Assembly: GCF_000003815.2 (NCBI RefSeq)
Contig: NC_049994.1
Span: 6,141,788-6,205,787 of the forward strand
Reading direction: 5' to 3'
Length of the DNA: 64,000 nucleotides
Source of the DNA: Branchiostoma floridae
Lineage: Eukaryota; Chordata; Leptocardii; Amphioxiformes; Branchiostomatidae
Below, one piece after another: positions 23,801-33,624 of this stretch. How positions within the stretch are numbered: the stretch's first letter is position 1; each line of letters opens with the position of its first letter. Both the position numbers and the translations under genes were made by a program. The notes below the pieces were generated by a model that saw only the letters and a list, made by a program, of their open reading frames with translations, did no database searches and had not been told where the DNA came from.

Positions 23801-26800
23801 GAGAATGCCCTTCAGACAGATCTCGAAAGGTTGTCTCAATGGTTTGCAGTGAACTATCTGTCGATAAACGAAGGAAAGTGCAAGTGTATGCTAATAGGTA
23901 CAGATAAAAAACTGAAAACTTGTACAAACCCCAGATTGGCCGTAAATGGTCAATTTATCAATCTATGCTACATGTACAAATACTTGGGTATATTCATTGA
24001 TAATCAACTGAATTGGAAGCGGCACGTCAAAGACGTCCTTAGCAAGTTAAGACGAGCATTAAGTATTATGAAACATGTCAGTCCATTTGTATCTACATCA
24101 GCACTTCGCACTCTATACAATACAATCTTTCTGCCGTACATCACATATGGAAGTACTGTTTGGGATACTGCACCGGAGCAAGACCTTCAAAAACTCCAAC
24201 GAATGCAGAACAGGGCCGGGAAGCTGCTACTGAGGGCCCACTACAGAACACCCTCGGCCGAAGTGCTGACTCGTCTCGGATGGAAGAACATCAAATCCAT
24301 ACACAGACAACAGAAGGCGTTGCTCACATACAAGGCTCTAAACAACTTACTGCCAGTCTACATGAGGAACTTGTTTACATACTGTAGGGAAAGGTCAACT
24401 AGATCAACGCGACAAAGCGAATCCAACCTACTATACTTACCCATGGTCCACAGGGAAGCGTATCGAAGATGTATAACGTACTCAGGCACAGTTCTGTGGA
24501 ATAGTCTGAGAGAGAACGTGAGGCAGGCGCCCTCTTTATCGTCGTTTAAGAACTTAACTCGACTAGAAATTATGTAACTATGGACTATGAGATGGACTGA
24601 TATTATGTTGAAGACGAAAGGATCTATGGAATGGTGAATTGTATGATGATGAATTGCATCTTTTGTGTAGTGCATTGTATTTAGAAGGTATTTAGACCTC
24701 TGACCTCCTCCACCCTTGAAATCTTGAAAAACGGCTCAGGCCGAATGATGTATCAAGGTTAAATAAAGGTTGAAAAAAAAAAAAAAAAAAAGTAACACAA
24801 ACGGCAGGAGATTATCACTTAGACTTATGTTTTGTGGCGAAACGACTTGTGCCTTGTGGCGAAACGACTTACTTTGTGGCGAAATGACGTTGGCAAACTG
24901 ACAAAACGACCTGTAACCTCAATGATATATGATAGTTACGTTCAATCAACCTTGATATAACTTCGTCATGGGCATTAATCTATTCGCAAACGATATGTGA
25001 AAGATGCGTCTCTTTAGAAACACGAATAGCCTGTATGGTAAAGCCTGGGGTATATTGGGTTCTTCTTGCAATTAACACAATATCTTCATGACTACAATTT
25101 TGATAGTTGTATTTTATCTCTTAATTGACTCCCCTAGCTGTGCATATCACGATACTTTGCACACATGTGTACCTAGCATACAATGTGAAATCATCTTGCG
25201 CAAAAACACATTCAAGCATTGGCATAAGAACTTCTTCAGTTCTTCACTTTATTGTTTACTTCAATACCACTTGCAGGAAAACTTAAGATTTACACCCAGA
25301 AAAGTCAATTAGTCTTGTGCTTGGTATTAGCTCTACTCCTTTTGCATAGGCCACATGCAAGCGAACAACACTTCCAACAAAGCAATAACACACTAGTTAT
25401 AACAGCCACAATCAGGGCTAAGACGTCTAACAGATAATACTGGTAGAAGGGCAGTTCGATTGCCCTCGACCTCAGATGAGGGAGGCCGCCATGTTTGATG
25501 ACGTGTTCTATCCACCATGTTGCTCGCTCCATGGGTGACTGTGGTTGGTCCTGGAGGTGGGTGGAGATGTATTTGGCTTTCTCCTTATATCTGAAATTAA
25601 AATGACAAGTCCCTTGAAATGAGGACTGTTTTGCGAATACACCAGTGACAGGCCAATGTTGTTTACATGACTCGGATAGGATTTTAAAACGTCAATGGAC
25701 ATCGGATGCTTCACCAAACAGAATCCTTGTAAGGAATGGGCCATTGTTTTGAGCATATCGCCCATTCACAGTTTAACATATATGATTAGATCCAGGTTCA
25801 GGTTTCGAGGCATTTAGAAATAAAATGCTTGTTCCAAAAGACGATGGCAATAGCTTATTGTATAAAGGATAGCACACTTACCTGGGATTGGAAACAACCG
25901 TAGTGATGGCCTGGTAAACTTCTTCTGACGTCACGCTGTGGATGTCCAGTGTCACAGCCATCCCTCGGGCCTCCACCCGGGCAATGTTGTCGTGTTGGTC
26001 ACCGAACAGAGGCATGCCGATCAAGGGAACCCCGTGGTACATGGCCTCTGATACACCGTTGTAGCCACAGTGTGATACAAACGCCTTTGTCTTGGGATGA
26101 GCTGTTCGTAGGAATGAAAAGATTTTTCTTCTATTGATTTTCGACGAGGACAATGTGGCACTGCACTGAAGTAGGTAACTTATATTAACAGTGCCACATA
26201 CACAGTACAGGCATAACGTAAAGGGAGTGTTTTCTCTCTACCTCCCCGACCGAAGTCAGGTACCTATTTTTACACTTGAGTGAAGTGAGGAAGGTCGTGT
26301 TAAGTGCTTTTCCCAAGGACACAACGTCGGGGGCACGGCGAGTATTGAACTGGGGACCTACAGATTTCGAGTCGAACGCTCTACCAGTTACGCCGCACAC
26401 AACGCCACAAATGAAAGGACTGCATAAATTATAGAAAATACTTTCAATTCAAGGCAAAGTAGCAAAGAATTCGAAATGAACATTGCTTACGTAAAATGTT
26501 TGTACTACAAAAGACATATTTTATTCAAAGCGCTGCATGGACTTTGTGTCAGTCTCCGGATATAGCGGATCCTGCGAAAAGAACTCTGCAACAGACTTGA
26601 GTCAGCTTACAGATGTGCCCTATGTGACAGAGGCTGTCATTCTAGTATAGGACTGTTTAGCCAAAGTCGACGCTGAAGGACTGATATCAATTAGGATTTT
26701 CCCATGGTCAATATTAAGGAGGCCATATACTCTCCGGATATCAAATAGCTTACCGAGTAAGTCGCTCTGGGGTACCCACTGCATGGTCTTGGTGTTGGAG

Positions 26801-29800
26801 CCCAGACTTGGAGGTGGCGCCCCAGCGTAGCGCCACACAACCTTCTGCGGCAGACGGGCAAAGGCAGCGGCCAGCATGTCGGCTGTCTCTGCCGGCATAG
26901 CCGCTATCATGGAGCCGAACGTTACAATCACGACTCCGGCATCTCCAGAGCTCTGCATGAACGTCTCCAGGTTCTATGGTGATGATGGTGCAAGAATCTA
27001 AGAGTTTTGACCTATATTGGATTAGTGCCTCGGCATTGTTTCCTGCTTTTGAAGTTTTACAATGCAACTTTACATTCAAGTGGATAAAACAATTGAAATG
27101 TAGAAAAGACATAAACTCAACTCGAGCCTGGCGCCATCTATTTATCTTAATACCCTGTGACGGAGGGTAACATCCAACGACAGAGTATTGTGATCGGTTG
27201 ATGTGATGAGTGAGTAGGTTTGAAACAGCATCTATACTCATTAAGTTTGTCAATCAAAACCGATAGGAAAGTAGGGAAATACGAGAGCTGCCCAGGAAAT
27301 TCCCTACCCAATAACTAAGACGCAGTTTTTGAACACGCAAATAAGAAAACAGGAAAAATCATTGTTTGTCCATTAACAGGTTAAAATAGAATGTCGGTGA
27401 TGAAGCTTCCTGTACTGTAACGTATCCGTGTTATAGATTTGATTGACTCACCTCACTGAGCGGCTTGACTTTGTCAGCCATGTGACCCGCTATGCTGACC
27501 ATATTTGGCATGATAGGTTTAGGGAAGTCAAACATGAGGTCTGATTGGTAGAGCCATACGTCGGTTCTTGCCAAGGCAGCAGACATGGTGTAGTTGTCCC
27601 CGATGGTTCTGTTTGTGGACAAAAAAAAACATGTGGAACTTTTCACTGATTGTAGAGAGTATCGTATAGAGGGAGTCAGCCTTGCAGGATTTTAAAACGC
27701 CAGTAGGAGTCGAATGCTCAAAATATTTTTTTTACAGACAATAAGCTTCAGGGTTAGGTCCGGACCTAGACCTGATCCCCTGGACCTGAACCGGACCTGG
27801 ACCTGAATTTTCTGTACCGGTATCCACCCCTAGTTCAGACCCATGATTATCCTTAGCGTAGCAAGGATCTTGCTGTCTCAATACCAGGGTATTTTTTTTA
27901 CAGGGAGGGTTTGCTAGCTCTTCAATTCTGACGTGCTACAACTGCAGCCTAAACCGAGATGCCCTACCCTGGATTGAACCGGGGGCTCCCAGTTACCAAC
28001 TTATTGGAACTGGGAGCTCAACTGTGAGGCTACTATCAGTTGAGCTAGCTACTAGGGACATCCCATATCATACAAGACCGACAAACAACAATACATGATA
28101 CATCCACATACCTTCTTGCCAAAACGTTGTAAGTTCTCTCGACAACTGGCCGCGCCACAGCATTTATCAGTACATAAGCTAAAACGTTCATGACTCTTTG
28201 GAAAAATGTCATCCTATCCGACAACCCTAAGCCCATTGTTGGTACGTAGGCAAGAGGGGTGGGGACGCCACTAGTACGAGTGTCTGCAACACATCACAAA
28301 GTACCAAGGGGTCGTGAATAGTTTCATCAGGTTAGTGTAAATACTCATATAGCAAAGTTCTTCCAACACAACCAAAATAGTACCCACTTCCAACGTTTCG
28401 GTGTCTATCAGATAGCATCATCAGGGTAGAATGGCTGGATCTACTTCTCATTGCTACTTATAGCCGATGTAGGTGGCGCTGCAGCAGTGAGAATGCTGTC
28501 CCTAACGTGACTCAGTTTGTATCCCCCGATCCCCCCTCATCTCTGCTCTGTTCATAACCGGGAGCTGACTTCCTGATCCAGAGTGCCTCCTATCCAGTGA
28601 GTCCGTCTGTTTTTCTCACTGTTTTTCTCAATGACTCTGGTCCCCTCCCATGCAGTCTATTGCACAATGATTTCTGTTAGAAACGTTGGAGGTGAGTACT
28701 ATTTTGGTTGAACTTAACTTTACTTGTTCCTTAGTCACGACTTATATTCATATAATTATCACAACTGACCAGTTTCGATAGCCGTCTGTTACCTTCATCA
28801 AGGCAATACTGACTGGCCATATCTCACAGTCCAGCATGGTGTCCCAAATGAATACTTTTGTCATACATGCGGTCCCAAATATCTATCGTAAGTGTTTCTT
28901 ATCATAATATAACCAAAATCATATATTTACCGACACATTCCATAAACTAAATAGATATGTTAGTCTGGCTAGAAAGTTTTTGAAGCCATTTAATTTTGTA
29001 CAAATGTAAGAAGCTAGACAGAATGTAATAGTCAACAAAATGTATAAAGAGTTTAAGACGCACCTATTCCAAGAGGTATAGACCGTAGGGTGCAGACAAG
29101 AGGCAGGTCCAGGTACTGAGCCACGATTGGTCCACATGAAATTGCAGGGTACGTCAGCACTACGTCATAGTGGCCGTTCTTCAGTCTGGTCATCAGCCGG
29201 CTGTCACTCAACATTCCCTCACAGAGACCGAAGATGCCAGAGAGCGCGTTTCCAAACACTTCTAGGTAGCCTAGTGCTCCAAGTGAAGAAAATGCCTGTA
29301 GTAATTTGTCACAAAGATCTGATTAGTTGGGGTAGGTTAGAAGTTTACGTTATCTAAAGTTAGGGATGGAAAGATATGTCTAGAAGACTAATCTCCAAGC
29401 AGATCCTACGGTAGCATAAGATAGTATCAAAAGCTGCCAGAGTAGTGCAGCCGGCCTAGGAGTGTGTTTGGCTACCCGTGGCTAATGACTACTAGTACCT
29501 TTTGCCAGCTGTACTCCTTAGCCAGCTTTGATACTATCTTATGCCACTGGTAAATCTGCCTGGAGATAAAGTAGACTCGATTACAAGATGGCTGATATAG
29601 ATAATCCAGATATACTGGTTCATATACTATTATATGCATCCCTCGGTGTCGAAACACACACTACATAGGAATAAACACATAGTAATTCATCATATTGTTC
29701 ACACAACGCCGTTACTTCATTTTGAAAACGATTGGCTCGGAACACTTACGATGATTGGTGGGAGAGTTTTCAAGGTCTCTTTCATCAATGGCGGTTTTTC

Positions 29801-32800
29801 GGGATCCCCAAACGTTTCGAAGCGAAAGCTCGGAAATTTTCGCATCAGATCGGTCTTTTCACTAGCAGGAGCCACCACGGTGACGACATGTCCTCGGGAG
29901 GACAAGGCTTCGGCAATCTTCGCCACGTCCAACCACGGGCTGCCGAACGTCACTGTCGCCACCAGAATGTCCGCAGCTTGAGCGCATTGTGACAAAATGG
30001 CAGCAACAACCAGGAGATGGAAACCCGTCCACATTTCTGTTTTAGCTGGGCTACGATGAGTCTTCTGCGTCAGGAGTTTTAAACTTTAAAGAAAAGAAAG
30101 AGTTTGGTTTGGTTTGGTTATACAGATCTCCATTAGTGACTGATATGTCACTATTCTTCCTGGAGTCCGGGTGATTTGTAGAGAATCACCAATTCTAGAC
30201 GGAAGTATTTGCATAATCTCACACCGCACCATCGCACGTCTGGGGGTTCAAATAAGTGGCAGATCAAATAATCTTGATGAAAAGTAATAGTCTTAGATAG
30301 ATAAACTTCAGCTTTACCCGAAATGCATTTTATATTGCCATATGTTTTTATTAGCATGTTTTAAACTGATCTTGCAAAAGTAATGTTGCTGCAGGGTTTT
30401 ATATTCAGTATGGTGCATCGGTCTTTAAAAAAAAGAGCAAACAATTAAAAAATGATCACTAAAAGGGTCGAAATTGAATATTTCCCCTCAATAATGACTG
30501 TTAAAATAGCTTTTTGCGTGTAATTCGTCGTACGCCCCCCTCCCCCTAGAAGTAAGGTCACGGAAAGGTCAAAGAATTTGACCCTGCCAGTAACGTTACA
30601 CGTGAAACGCCATGTTCTCGCGGTCCAATATACACATGGTAACCTGATACTGAAATGTACGTATTTAGAATGCCAATAACAATATGAATGGGAATGGGAT
30701 ATTAGTCCCATTCATATCCTTCCGCATTCAGCACTCTACTGATAGCAATTTGTGATCTCATCCAGTCAATAATTCTCTAACCGCAATGCCATTGAGATGT
30801 TAATGTCATCCACTGTTCTTAAACGTTCGCTCGTGACTAAATCTAGCTAAACGTAGCATATGCATTACCTGTTGAGTAAAAGCAGTAGAATCGCGATGTG
30901 GCGAGTGTAATGAGCCCCGGTAGAAATCGGATGACACCGGCCGGGCTAAGACCGATGTCAACTTTGCTTAGCGTCTTTATCGTCTGCAGGTCAAAGTGCA
31001 ACGCTCCAAAGGTCATACATGCTAGCTAGCATGATGACCGGTAGGGCGTTCTGTACGCCTTACACAATATATCTCATTTGGGGAGCAATTGGGTCTCCTC
31101 ACCGAGAGTTTATAGCTTTAAACCTCCTCTTACTCACGAGAATCAGAATGATTCCTTTTGCCTGAATCACCAATGGGAGCTCAGGATTCCGTTACTATGG
31201 AAACCGGTCCCATGGTAACGACAGTCTCAGTCTCGTAATTATTAGCCTATGTCGCATATATTCATAACGCAACAGGATTAAGATGCTCCCAATTCTAGAC
31301 TTTTAGAGGTGTTGGCTATTAAGGGCCCGCCAAGTCGAAGAACTGCTTGGTTAAGCCAGGCTAGTTCTGGAGGGGTAGTACTTGACTCAAGTTACTGTTA
31401 AACCATGTAATCTCATCAAGTAATGTTACTCGTGTGATGTGCTGCCGACGTTCATAGTGTTGTTACATACCATGTGCCATGTACATCACTCAAATATAAA
31501 ACCTCTTGAGGGTACATTTTCATTAGAATGGAAATATGTGACGTTTTTCGTCTAAAATAAATGTACTGGAATGGGTTAATCAAAAGTGCGACTGACTTAA
31601 TAGTATTTTTCTTTCCCAGATTGGAGTACCAGGGACTGTCGCCTCCTGCACAAAGAACAGAAGAAGATTTTGATGCTGGGTCCAAGTTTCACATTGTCTA
31701 CGGATTTGCCATGATGAGGTAAAAAAAGTTTACAGTATACTAGGCATGCTAAGGTACACTAACTCTTTGGTCCATAACAATTGACAAATTCTATATGGAA
31801 CAACGTTTTGAATAAAACGATATATAAAACTTTCGGTATTGAGCCATGACGAAGTTTCGTTAGGCCTATAGACATGTTTTGAAGGGATAAACGACCCGAA
31901 CAGTCCCATTGTATTTATGTCTCTCTTTGAAAGGATCGCCTAATAGGCTTTGATTCTTGTGAATGCACACGAAAACATTCTACAGCGTTTGCTAATCCCC
32001 AATCTTCCCACAGGTACTTTGTAAGCTACATTGTCCAGTTCCATTTCCACGAGGCCCTGTGTAGGGAGGCGGGATATCTGCAGGGTCCGCTCCATAGGTG
32101 TGACATCTACGGGTCATCTGATGCTGGGGAGAGACTACGGTAAGGATCGGAACAGTGGCTGTCTGCGTGCTAGATGAAAAATGTAGCTACAGTACTAATT
32201 GCTCAGGCAGTGGAAAAGGGAAGAAATTCGTCAAGAGTAAGCCTTGGTATATAATTACGTCATATTCTAAGTGCTTGACCCATAGAAAAGAGTCTTCATT
32301 GATGTTGGAGAAAACGTCCTCAACTGCCCATGTGTTGAATCTCAAGTCTAGCCTTAATAATGCTAAACAGATCATACAAGAAGTAGAAGATATGATGCCT
32401 GCGTGAAATGGCTTTTTTGTTATTGACAGAACGTCTTGTCTTATAATCATTGATTGTGACCTTCTTCTAGAATCTGTCTAGTGCGTCTGTTGCCTCCATC
32501 AGGCAACACACATGCATACAACACGAAGATAGGAAATGAGATAACCCTCATACCCTATTTTGGGACCTTTGACCTAACTTCCTGTCAGTGACCCTATCGA
32601 TTTTGGCCGAGGGCCAAGCCAACATTAATATCCTGCCAGTTTTTGGTTACATCATTTCCCGCCTCACATCCACACACTCTAGAATCAATGTACTAACAAC
32701 TACGGACAAACATTAAGACAAACAGATACACAAACTGAAAACAATACATCCGTGAAAAGAATTGAATGAAGGATAATTTAGATACTAGTGTATTACTGTC

Positions 32801-32992
32801 TACCCAACCGTGATCTACCCTATGATTTGTTACAGTGAGATGCTGAGGATGGGAAACAGTCAACCCTGGCCAGAAGCCATGAGGACCATGACTGGACAGA
32901 ACAAGATGGTGACGTCCGCAATTTTGGAGTATTTTCAGCCGCTCATGGAATGGTTAAAGGAACAGAATAAGAAGGAGAGTTTAGGTTGGTAG
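14887..32992 (+). CDS. ACE: Angiotensin-converting enzyme (peptidase M2), 5' end outside window
   Basis: Zinc dipeptidyl carboxypeptidase that removes C-terminal dipeptides from peptides such as angiotensin I and bradykinin. Exons: 14887-15088, 15435-15524, 15865-16109, 16781-16972, 17280-17452, 18622-18716, 19472-19559, 19924-20059, 20993-21137, 31620-31718, 32014-32139 and 32836-32992. All junctions are GT-AG and the phases close over 582 codons including the stop. The exons cover one M2 domain from EASWAHSTN onward. The zinc site HELGH is in exon 7 and the third ligand Glu in GFHEAVGD (exon 8). The chloride-binding Arg of the RYF motif spans the exon 10/11 junction. The protein ends at KKESLGW with no membrane anchor, so a soluble enzyme is predicted, as in other invertebrates. 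Two substrate-pocket residues differ from human (see findings). The signal-peptide exon is not in the window. The intron 21138-31619 contains a LINE and a whole UGT gene. Confidence 0.95.
16155..16275. repeat. Short interspersed repeat, CGCGGTAGC family
   Basis: Lies in an ACE intron. It shares CCATGCACTGTAGTCTCTTA and the closing AACATTAAACCACCG with another copy at about 59735-59905. The ends are complementary (TTCGCGGTAG against ACCGTGAAA or ACCGCGAAA), so it is a small fold-back or MITE-like element. Confidence 0.6.
16468..16697. mobile_element. Fold-back MITE with arms of about 75 bp
   Basis: The left arm (about 16468-16550) reads through GGGAATTCTAGGTAATA and AAAGGCCCC. The right arm (about 16618-16697) is its reverse complement with a few mismatches (GGGCCTTTACC, then TATTACCTAGAATTCC). 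The loop is short. It lies in the ACE intron before the exon at 16781. Confidence 0.7.
17461..18621. other. ACE intron with G tracts and TGACGTCA-type motifs
   Basis: Non-coding. It contains G tracts at about 17649-17662 and 18478-18488, several ATGACGTCAT or TTACGTCA motifs (17970-18000, 18190, 18350-18385) and two CCAAGATGGCGG-like strings. It looks like an old interspersed repeat; the family was not identified. Confidence 0.4.
18764..19083. repeat. Hexanucleotide microsatellite in three variant blocks
   Basis: About 320 bases of a six-base repeat. TTTTAA copies come first, then TTTCAA, then TTCTAA, a single TTTAGA, TTTCAA again, a few TTCTAA, and a final return to TTTCAA and TTTTAA. The block order shows stepwise expansion of point variants. 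It lies in an ACE intron and is open in all frames only because six is a multiple of three. Confidence 0.97.
19177..19412 (-). mobile_element. tRNA-derived SINE, family A
   Basis: Read on the minus strand, it starts with a tRNA-like head (a CTGGTAGAGCG-type A box and a GAGTTCGATAC-type B box), followed by a body containing CCTTTGGGAAAGGCC and a CACTGTTGATATGAG tail. Related copies lie at 20098-20368 and 26142-26402, with a fragment near 59945-60060. Confidence 0.75.
20098..20368 (-). mobile_element. tRNA-derived SINE, family A
   Basis: A fuller copy of the same family in the next ACE intron. The head reads GTAGCTGGTAGAGCG, with GAGTTCGATACCCG as B box, on the minus strand. The body includes CCTTCCTCACCTCACCC. 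Confidence 0.78.
20370..20545. repeat. GGTACCGG-type MITE fragment
   Basis: Ends in TTCTGTACCGGTACCTACCC after a run of AGGTTC/GGACCTG words. Partial copy of the family seen complete at about 47953-48400 and 58495-58926. Confidence 0.6.
21138..22249. other. ACE intron, 5' part before LINE
   Basis: Non-coding. It contains a short ATAACATAAC repeat near 21285-21312 and a SINE at 21865-22110. No exon was recognised between the splice donor at 21138 and the LINE. Confidence 0.5.
21865..22110 (-). mobile_element. tRNA-headed SINE, family B
   Basis: On the minus strand it reads a tRNA-like head (GCTCAATTGGTAGCAGCC, then GGCTCAATCC) followed by a body with GGGAGGGACGTAGAATGGGG and GAGGTGCCTCGATGACGTT. 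The same body occurs behind a 5S rRNA-like head at about 41850-42013 and behind a tRNA head at about 60690-60925. Confidence 0.72.
22250..24577 (+). pseudogene. 5'-truncated LINE ORF2 (CR1/L2/jockey-like)
   Basis: An open frame that continues upstream of the first start-like codon to a stop at 22247-22249. It begins in the C-terminal part of the endonuclease ([20 protein letters not shown], then [10 protein letters not shown]). The full RT domain follows: [69 protein letters not shown] and KYLGIFID. The first two thirds of the endonuclease are missing, so it cannot make a complete enzyme. It lies in the sense direction in the large ACE intron. Confidence 0.85.
22250..24792 (+). mobile_element. 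CR1/L2/jockey-type LINE, truncated at 5' end
   Basis: Reverse transcriptase ORF followed by a short 3' UTR with TTAAATAAAGGTTG and a poly(A) run of about 20 at 24772-24791. The 5' border is not exact; homology fades above 22250. The insertion lies in the 10.5-kb ACE intron. Confidence 0.8.
24829..24912. repeat. Short tandem repeat, TTGTGGCGAAACGACTT
   Basis: Three imperfect copies of a motif of about 20-28 bases (TTTGTGGCGAAACGACTT) just downstream of the LINE. Confidence 0.7.
25248..25253 (-). promoter_or_regulatory. Candidate poly(A) signal of the first UGT gene
   Basis: AATAAA on the minus strand about 52 bases past the UGT stop codon. It is the only AATAAA noticed close to the stop. Confidence 0.4.
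25305..30034 (-). CDS. UGT: UDP-glucuronosyltransferase, copy 1, nested in ACE intron
   Basis: ER membrane enzyme that moves a sugar from a UDP-sugar to small lipophilic acceptors. Exons on the minus strand: 30034-29750, 29295-29064, 28283-28112, 27608-27452, 26973-26754, 26101-25882 and 25590-25305. They total 1,572 bases (523 residues plus stop), and every junction keeps phase and GT-AG. A signal peptide starts at MWTGFHLL. The UGT signature runs from WVPQSDLL to GDQHDN, with SHCGYNG in the middle. A C-terminal membrane span ([19 protein letters not shown]) is followed by a KHKTN tail that fits a KxKxx ER-retrieval signal. The usual catalytic His of the N-terminal S-H-W motif is Pro (GSPW). 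The gene lies wholly within the ACE intron 21138-31619, antisense to ACE. Sugar donor and acceptor cannot be told from the sequence. Confidence 0.94.
26142..26402 (-). mobile_element. tRNA-derived SINE, family A
   Basis: Third copy of the family, in the UGT intron between exons 5 and 6. The minus-strand head has a GGTAGAGCGTTCGACTCG segment and the CCTTGGGAAAAGC body. Confidence 0.75.
27640..27832. repeat. GGTACCGG-type MITE fragment
   Basis: A partial copy ending in TTCTGTACCGGTATCCACCC, with GGACCTG words inside, in a UGT intron. A more degraded piece of the same family lies at about 25595-25815. Confidence 0.6.
27840..28060 (-). mobile_element. tRNA-headed SINE
   Basis: The minus strand shows GCTCAACTGATAGTAGCC (A-box-like) and CGGTTCAATCCAGGG (B box), followed by a body that differs from family B. 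It lies in a UGT intron. Confidence 0.65.
28361..28720. mobile_element. MITE with 30-bp terminal inverted repeats
   Basis: The left end AACCAAAATAGTACCCAC plus TTCCAACGTTTC (about 28370-28399) pairs with the reverse complement of the right end at about 28680-28710 with two mismatches. A related copy is at about 35625-35910 in the second UGT gene. It lies in UGT copy 1 intron 2. Confidence 0.75.
29413..29548. mobile_element. Fold-back element with about 20-bp arms
   Basis: GCATAAGATAGTATCAAAAG near 29414 pairs with CTTTGATACTATCTTATGCC near 29528. A partial relative (GGCATAGGATAGTATCTAAA) is at about 36875. Confidence 0.72.
30035..31619. other. ACE intron upstream of UGT copy 1
   Basis: Contains the presumed promoter of UGT copy 1 just above 30034. 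No TATA box or further exon was recognised. Near 31190-31225 there are two X-box-like halves (GTTACTATGGAAAC and CCCATGGTAAC). Otherwise nothing distinctive. Confidence 0.4.
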
Positions 32993-33624
32993 TGTAAGAA
33001 AGCATACAGACAGATAGACACAGTATCTAATATATGGTAGATAGTGCAACTGATTGTACAAAGTTCCAATTCGTCAATCTAAATGATTTACAAAACTTCA
33101 TTTACACACGACGAACCAGAAGGTGACATTGATGTTAGTGTTAGGATTCCTGTGGCAACCTTTCTGTAAGAACAGCCTATAGGATATTGTCTTTGTCTCA
33201 TCAGCTACATGTACTAGAATATCAACATAGACGAGATCAACGTATACAAATGTCACGAGAAAATGACGAAGAAAAAACGAAATGTAACCCTGATGTCTTT
33301 ATTGAATGCATTTTTCAAACAATTTGTTTTTAAATTTTCACTACTTTCTAAGTTCTATGTCGATAACATGACCCTTCTGTTACACAATACTACAACTCCA
33401 GTGCTTTTCTTCCCATTTTGTTTCTTAAATTTATTATTTTGATGATCTGCAAATAATCTTAGTTAGTATTAAGCATAGCCACTTTTGTGTATTTACATTC
33501 TAAAAAGTTACAGCTCCAAGCGCGCCTGTTGCATTGAAAGGAAAACCAAAGTAGACTTCGACATTTTTCTAATACATGTGCAGATTGACTTATTTTTCTC
33601 TGTGACACATTTGGCACACAGACG
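32993..33624. other. Space between the ACE and UGT copy 2 stop codons
   Basis: The two genes converge here, so this stretch holds both 3' UTRs. AATAAA on the minus strand at 33303-33298 is a fair poly(A) signal for UGT copy 2. No AATAAA was seen soon after the ACE stop. Confidence 0.5.

Noticed and set aside
31185-31230. Paired X-box-like motifs resembling RFX sites upstream of UGT copy 1.
   Set aside because: Both halves are imperfect and about 1.1 kb from the UGT start; chance cannot be excluded.
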